A DNA stretch of 10,487 bases, taken from Phoronis pallida (taxonomy: Eukaryota; Phoronida; Phoronidae). The translations under genes were made by a program, and so were the position numbers. The notes under the pieces are model-generated. The model searched no databases, was not told the DNA's origin, and saw nothing but the letters and a program-made list of their open reading frames with translations. Numbering within the stretch: position 1 is the stretch's first letter; the number at the start of each line of letters is the position of its first letter. The stretch is taken from the NCBI GenBank assembly GCA_028565715.1, contig JAOXYC010236571.1, positions 1-10,487 on the forward strand, given 5' to 3'. Below are positions 9,601 to 10,487 of the stretch, piece after piece.

Positions 9601-10341
9601 AACGTGTACATGCAGAAACGATGACCGTTTGAGGCTGACTTTGAGTTTTAACAAGTATCCGAACTCAGACGCATTTCGGGCGACAGCTGGGATTTGCTTA
9701 TTGGGGATCATGTTTACTTTACTGTACAACCGATTACAAAAGCCAGCATACATTCAGCACCCACACAAAGACCAAGTAAACACAATTATCTCCGAACGCT
9801 CGCATGCCATTGTTCGATAAAAGATAGGATCTCGCCAAAACCCTACCCGGATAAGCGAGATTCAGATCCCAGCTGGCGCTCGAAATGGCAAGAGAGACCT
9901 TCAAAACAATAGAATGATACGTCTGAGTGATATATTCTTGGTTCTATGTATTGTAGTAGACCCCATATCATACATATTAACTCTTATAACTGCAGTTAAG
10001 CAGGAATTTAAGTGACCGATGATCAAAATCAGCCAACTAAATTCATTCTGTGCGTGCTTAGATGATTTCTATGGAATCGCAATAAAGAGACCTTAATGCA
10101 GCGAACATAATTTCCAAACCTACCCTCCGCCGGTTCCAAATTTCAAATAGTCAGGCTCTTTGTTTCTAGTAATGAACCTGAGACACGTTAACGCTTCCCA
10201 GTGTTGAATTGCTTTCTTAACCATGTCACGTGATTTCTGCATTGTAAATTTTCTGTTCCCATTGTCAAATTCCCATGGAACTATTCCATTCTTCCAAAAA
10301 GAGACGTATGTACCGATTTTCCGCTTAGACAAGGGGTCAAA
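443..10341 (-). CDS. Multi-domain astacin metalloprotease gene (astacin-EGF-CUB-EGF-MAM), 12 firm exons, partial at both ends
   Basis: Twelve exons listed separately join in phase: 218, 79, 192, 127, 123, 119, 131, 149, 111, 89, 118 and 176 nt, which total 544 codons with no stop. Approximate residue ranges counted from the first firm exon are: astacin domain 1-205, EGF-like 206-246, CUB 247-375, EGF-like 376-412, MAM 413-544 (incomplete). Astacins (peptidase family M12A) are secreted or membrane-bound zinc endopeptidases of matrix, development and digestion. The zinc site, Met-turn and domain cysteines are all present, so I infer an active enzyme. The signal peptide, most of the propeptide and the end of the MAM domain are not seen. 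No orthologue is named: the catalytic domain looks generic for the family, and the domain order matches neither classical meprin nor tolloid. Exon boundaries were placed by eye from splice sites and phase. Confidence 0.95.
619..1350 (-). other. Intron between MAM exons 2 and 3
   Basis: No coding match is seen on either strand. It contains a tail-like GGCGACCAACGGACGCATAA (about 772-791) resembling the repeat end near 250. It also contains an imperfect inverted repeat at 1049-1164. Confidence 0.85.
1049..1164. repeat. Imperfect inverted repeat, MITE-like
   Basis: Arms are GCTCCCCCT at 1049-1057 against AGGGGGAGC at 1156-1164 (perfect). Inside these, GCATTTGCTAGCGCAC near 1061 pairs imperfectly with the complement of GTGTTAGCAAATAC near 1113. 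The centre is CpG-rich. No target-site duplication was recognised. Confidence 0.55.
1351..1468 (-). CDS. MAM domain exon 2
   Basis: The acceptor is ATTAATGCAG and the donor GTGAGT; entry is phase 0 and exit phase 1. The peptide ends ISGPSSDRSGSGKYIYTPP then RLSGDKAILESPYLI. It matches the MAM core 'GP..DhT.gsG.Ymy.......gdkA.L.SP.l'. The usual threonine after DH is R-S here. Upstream of the acceptor, the same frame stays open into the intron, which is not coding. Confidence 0.94.
1469..1976 (-). other. Intron between MAM exons 1 and 2
   Basis: AT-rich sequence without a recognisable coding, RNA or repeat feature. Confidence 0.85.
1977..2065 (-). CDS. MAM domain exon 1
   Basis: The acceptor is CCATTTTGCAG and the donor GTACGT; entry is phase 1 and exit phase 0. 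The peptide LKCNFNDGTICLWEQNEQDN ends in IDWTIRI. It matches the MAM start 'CdFe.g.lC.w.q...dd.dW.r', with the first two cysteines. The exon was found by extending the downstream MAM exon and testing phase; its open frame is short. MAM domains mediate adhesion or oligomerisation in meprins, neuropilins and receptor phosphatases. Confidence 0.93.
2066..2452 (-). other. Intron between EGF-like domain 2 and MAM
   Basis: AT-rich, with TATAT-type runs around 2270-2300. Short open frames on the plus strand here match nothing and overlap the antisense of the MAM exon; I treat them as chance. Confidence 0.85.
2453..2563 (-). CDS. EGF-like domain 2 exon
   Basis: This symmetric phase 1-1 exon of 111 nt encodes 37 residues. 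It starts DPCLKCSKGSTC and ends SCTCFAGFFGSQCDKLKD. Six cysteines are spaced C-x2-C-x5-C-x8-C-x-C-x8-C, a standard EGF-like fold. The acceptor is TGTGTTCCAG and the donor GTGAGT. The frame stays open past the donor for about 25 codons to a TAG, so intron retention would truncate the protein. The donor is strong and the downstream MAM exon joins in phase, so I place the end at 2453. Confidence 0.92.
2564..3123 (-). other. Intron between CUB and EGF-like domain 2
   Basis: No gene is seen. It holds a two-copy direct repeat of about 20 bp at 2850-2869 and 2890-2909. Open frames through here on both strands have no recognisable domain. Confidence 0.8.
2850..2909. repeat. Local direct repeat, 20 bp with 40-bp period
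   Basis: AGTTTATCGGCCTCAGGCGA at 2850-2869 recurs at 2890-2909 with one substitution (GGCC to GACC). It could be a short tandem duplication inside the intron. Confidence 0.85.
3124..3272 (-). CDS. CUB domain exon 3 of 3
   Basis: The acceptor is GTAACTTTCAG and the donor GTAGGT; entry is phase 2 and exit phase 1. The first complete codons read YCGSMKQAPHLAHTF, followed by MMMIFDTNGGG and KKGFSLTARAT. This is the CUB end 'yCGs..p..i.s....l.i.F.sd......GF.a.y'. The usual second acidic residue of 'F.SD' is N here, in line with loss of the calcium site in the preceding exon. The three exons complete a CUB of about 120 residues with four cysteines. Confidence 0.94.
3273..3583 (-). other. Intron between CUB exons 2 and 3
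   Basis: Short intron, AT-rich, with nothing recognisable inside it. Confidence 0.85.
3584..3714 (-). CDS. CUB domain exon 2 of 3
   Basis: The acceptor is TTTGTTTTTTAG. The reading frame gives SGIILTFTDFDVDENGKYG, then GCMHSLEVNANLIGQK, the CUB core 'I.L.f..fd.e....C..D.leV.dg'. Two donors are possible. GTATAA after AAAAGG leaves one base and breaks the next exon's frame. GTAGGT after GGTATAAA leaves two bases and restores the conserved YCGS, so I chose GTAGGT. The usual C-x-Y-D motif is CMHS here; the aspartate that binds calcium in many CUBs appears lost. Confidence 0.9.
3715..4088 (-). other. Intron between CUB exons 1 and 2, with a degraded dispersed repeat
   Basis: At about 3793-3880 the sequence TTTTCCGAGAAAGAGTGCAA with GGGTGCTAATTCTGG resembles the interior of the 5915-6176 element (CCCGAAAGAGTGTCCATGGG). 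It looks like an older copy. The rest is unremarkable. Confidence 0.65.
4089..4207 (-). CDS. CUB domain exon 1 of 3
   Basis: The acceptor is TTAATTTCAG; entry is phase 1, exit phase 0, donor GTGAGC. The peptide has STCGGIYTLKN, then IQSPNYPNNYDLNKKCVYVI. This is the classical CUB start 'CGG....gi..SPnYP..Y..n..C.w.I', carrying the first cysteine pair. The CUB follows EGF-like domain 1, as in sea-urchin BP10/SPAN and nematode NAS-type astacins. Confidence 0.95.
4208..4953 (-). other. Intron between EGF-like domain 1 and CUB
   Basis: Strongly AT-rich with T tracts (about 4490-4680). Plus-strand open frames here are low-complexity, rich in F and L, and show no domain. I see no gene. Confidence 0.85.
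4954..5076 (-). CDS. EGF-like domain 1 exon
   Basis: One symmetric phase 1-1 exon of 123 nt encodes a whole EGF-like module of about 41 residues. It begins GDCTNTCHNHGYP and ends with GTCICKCPRGLTGDC. Six cysteines are present, with spacing C-x3-C-x13-C-x-C-x-C-x7-C. The C-x-C-x-C-P pattern is typical of the EGF module directly after astacin domains. The acceptor is GTTCATCTAG and the donor GTAAGA. No calcium-binding EGF consensus (D-x-D/N-E/Q) is visible at its start. It likely acts as a spacer or protein-contact module. Confidence 0.94.
5195..5362 (-). repeat. Dispersed repeat, copy A (inverted relative to 6270-6333)
   Basis: On the minus strand this reads GTTCAGGTGAACCGAAAT, then ATTGTTGGAAC, then about 115 unrelated bases, then CCGTAAATTCAAAGAATCG and TATTTTTAAC. 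The same blocks, without the 115-base middle, occur on the plus strand at 6270-6333. Confidence 0.75.
5915..6176. mobile_element. MITE-like element with 11-bp inverted ends
   Basis: TACCGGGGATT at 5915-5925 is the exact reverse complement of AATCCCCGGTA at 6166-6176. Just inside both ends lies GCGCTCTTTCGGAAA in direct orientation (about 5926-5940 and 6153-6167), with a third partial copy GGCGCTCTTTCAGGGG at about 6136-6151. A hairpin GTGTCCATGG (5977-5986) / CCATGGACAC (6003-6012) lies inside. No protein is encoded. A target-site duplication is not clear, so the exact limits are provisional. Confidence 0.6.
6270..6333 (+). repeat. Dispersed repeat, copy B (inverted relative to 5195-5362)
   Basis: GTTCAGGTGAACCGAAATCA with ATATTGTTGGAACCGTAAAT and GCAAAGAATCGTTGTATTTT. 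It matches copy A in reverse orientation, apart from the 115-base middle of copy A and a few substitutions. Confidence 0.75.
6625..6751 (-). CDS. Astacin exon: C-terminal end of the catalytic domain
   Basis: The acceptor is CATTTACAG and the donor GTAAGA; entry is phase 0 and exit phase 1. The peptide AFSKNGKPTI matches the family's 'aFs.ng..Ti' after the Met-turn. LTFYDAKMVNLKYNCD matches 'lS..D...in.lY.C', whose final cysteine pairs with the first cysteine of the domain. The common 'iGqr' is replaced by AGSRNG. A 1972-bp intron, the largest in the window, separates this exon from the active-site exon. Confidence 0.95.
7017..7210. repeat. Degenerate telomere-like (CCCTAA)n array
   Basis: Many close copies of CCCTAA and CCCTTA occur, including CTAACCCTAA, CCTTACCCTTACCCTAACC, TAACCCCAACCCT and GTAACCCTAACCCC, mixed with diverged units. 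It is an interstitial simple repeat related to the animal telomere hexamer. The degeneracy argues against a recent telomere healing event. Confidence 0.85.
7345..7967. repeat. Three-unit tandem repeat, about 205-228 bp per unit
   Basis: Each unit has, in order, ATTAAAAAAGTCAT with TTTTTCCCAC (clear in units 1 and 3), GTGAATAAAAATAA, an A/T-only stretch, CGTGAATTTGGTTTGG-like sequence, and CCATACTGTAGCTAATGTGT. CCATACTGTAGCT starts at 7495, 7700 and 7928, giving spacings of 205 and 228. Units are diverged, mainly in the A/T stretch. Confidence 0.88.
8100..8345. repeat. GC-richer block of unknown origin, possible dispersed-element fragment
   Basis: The composition contrasts with the AT-rich surroundings. 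It starts with a hairpin CCTTTTTT-tac-AAAAAAGG (8121-8139) and a palindrome GCCCCGGGGC (8144-8153). Open frames exist on both strands over the same segment, as expected of GC-rich non-coding DNA. I recognise no protein domain in either. It carries AACGATTCTTTACATTTAT, which weakly recalls a block in the repeat at 5201-5219. Confidence 0.4.
8621..8690. repeat. Copy of the GCGCTCTTTCGGAAA element
   Basis: CCCATGGGCGCTCTTTCGG is followed by AAAGAGTGC, GGTCACTCTTTTGGAAAT and GCCCGGTAA. The start and end resemble the right half of 5915-6176 (CATGGGCGCTCTTTC and GGAAATCCCCGGTA). It is a shortened family member about 35 bp from the active-site exon donor. Confidence 0.7.
8724..8915 (-). CDS. Astacin exon: zinc-binding site and Met-turn
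   Basis: The exon is 64 codons, phase 0 to phase 0, with acceptor AAATTACAG and donor GTAAGT. It begins LGTIVHEIGHAMGFYHEQSR, the full HExxHxxGxxHE signature. The three histidines bind zinc and the first glutamate is the catalytic base. SRADRDKFV and the segment ending VNF.GNF match the family's 'R.DRD.yv.i...ni....NF' region. The exon closes with VESDMHYSLN, the Met-turn (usually SIMHY). Its methionine supports the zinc base and its tyrosine is the switch ligand. All catalytic residues are present, so activity is expected. Confidence 0.98.
8916..9380 (-). other. Intron between astacin exons 3 and 4
   Basis: AT-rich, with adjoining palindromes AAACATGTTT (9001-9010) and AAAAACATGTTTTT (9011-9024). 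No coding sequence is recognised. Confidence 0.85.
9381..9459 (-). CDS. Astacin exon: 'GC.SyvGR' segment with disulphide cysteines
   Basis: This 79-nt exon has an acceptor after a pyrimidine-rich tract ending TTTCCAG and donor GTAAGT. Two bases carried from the previous exon give GGG, then CMSWIGRISREGKGQEVW and finally ECGC-like context SEWGCTG. In astacins this is the 'C.SyvGr.gg.Q.isLg..C...G' stretch, whose two cysteines form the second domain disulphide. Exit is phase 0. The exon is easy to miss because the longest open stretch here is in a different frame; it was found by requiring continuity between flanking exons. Confidence 0.93.
9460..10123 (-). other. Intron between astacin exons 2 and 3
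   Basis: Nothing recognisable. Overlapping short open frames at 9562-9912 on both strands have no domain and no splice or phase link to the gene. Confidence 0.85.
10124..10341 (-). CDS. Astacin exon: maturation site and N-terminal half of the catalytic domain
   Basis: The acceptor is strong (TCTTATCCTCTTCAG) and the donor is GTAGGT. Entry is phase 0 and exit leaves two bases (GG). The peptide starts FDPLSKRKIG, where SKRK is a plausible dibasic maturation site. It continues with FWKNGIVPWEFD, the family's 'W.nG.IPY.f' start of the mature enzyme. VKKAIQHWEALTCLRF follows; it is the conserved helix and the first of the four domain cysteines (astacin C42 equivalent). The exon ends at YLKFGTGG, leading into the glycine-rich turn before the second cysteine. 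Length and motif order match the family. The activation site is inferred from sequence only. Confidence 0.95.
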
Positions 10342-10427
10342 CTGAAGAGGATAAGAGACAGATAACATTAACATTGAATCATTTGAAATGTTTGTAAAAC
10401 AAAATAGGTCTTATCAAAGGTAGTTAC

Positions 10428-10487
10428 CTTGTCAGAGTCCTTTGTTTTGAGCATGAAGAGCTTTCGTGACCATCGCGGTCACTTCGT
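10428..10487 (-). CDS. Possible exon for the end of the astacin pro-region (5' limit uncertain)
   Basis: A good donor (AAG then GTAACT) ends this stretch at 10428, and an 86-bp intron separates it from the next exon. In the frame that fits that exon (phase 0) it reads RKLFMLKTKDSDK, basic and polar as expected of a propeptide. The same frame has a TGA at 10481-10479, so the exon must start inside the stretch. Candidate starts are an AG just before 10460, which lacks a pyrimidine tract, or an ATG at 10454-10452, which would give no signal peptide. The canonical FxGD cysteine/aspartate-switch motif of astacin propeptides is not visible. A GTGACC/GGTCAC hairpin lies just upstream. The donor is the strongest part of this call. 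Confidence 0.5.
10466..10482. other. Small perfect hairpin at the right edge
   Basis: GTGACC (10466-10471) pairs with GGTCAC (10477-10482) across a 5-base loop, flanked by TTC and TTC. It overlaps the uncertain start of the pro-region exon. Its function is unknown and it may be chance. Confidence 0.4.

Overview
The window is eukaryotic, animal-type genomic DNA. It is AT-rich, has no bacterial-style operons, and carries one long intron-exon gene on the minus strand, surrounded by dispersed and tandem repeats. By its domains (secreted astacin protease with EGF, CUB and MAM modules) and its repeat types (GACC-rich simple repeat, TTAGGG-like array, small inverted-repeat elements), I judge it to be an invertebrate animal, probably marine. 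The sequence does not let me choose between an invertebrate deuterostome, a lophotrochozoan and a cnidarian.

The gene runs from the right edge to the left edge. Twelve exons are firmly supported. Each has an AG acceptor and a GT donor, and their phases join without a break into 1632 nt, or 544 codons. In gene order they are: astacin catalytic domain (10341-10124, 9459-9381, 8915-8724, 6751-6625), EGF-like domain (5076-4954), CUB domain (4207-4089, 3714-3584, 3272-3124), second EGF-like domain (2563-2453), and the first three exons of a MAM domain (2065-1977, 1468-1351, 618-443). A possible further exon at the right edge (10428 to about 10487) would carry the end of the pro-region. A weak candidate for a short terminal exon lies at 387-328. 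The signal peptide, most of the propeptide and the usual C-terminal end of the MAM domain are not visible. The catalytic motifs are intact (HExxHxxGxxHE zinc site, SxMHY Met-turn, four domain cysteines), so the product should be an active secreted zinc endopeptidase. EGF, CUB and MAM would act as binding or oligomerisation modules.

The introns hold the rest of the interest. The largest (6752-8723) contains a degenerate TTAGGG-type array (about 7017-7210), three tandem copies of a roughly 205-228 bp AT-rich unit (about 7345-7967) and a GC-rich block (about 8100-8345). Four introns or positions carry relatives of one small element recognisable by GCGCTCTTTCGGAAA; one copy (5915-6176) has inverted TACCGGGGATT ends. 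The left end (1-442) contains a short tandem repeat, a GACC simple repeat and a long hairpin resembling a dispersed-element tail.

No second gene, tRNA, rRNA or CRISPR array was found. The most notable observation is the domain order astacin-EGF-CUB-EGF-MAM, which combines the tail of BP10/SPAN- or NAS-type astacins with the MAM module of meprins.
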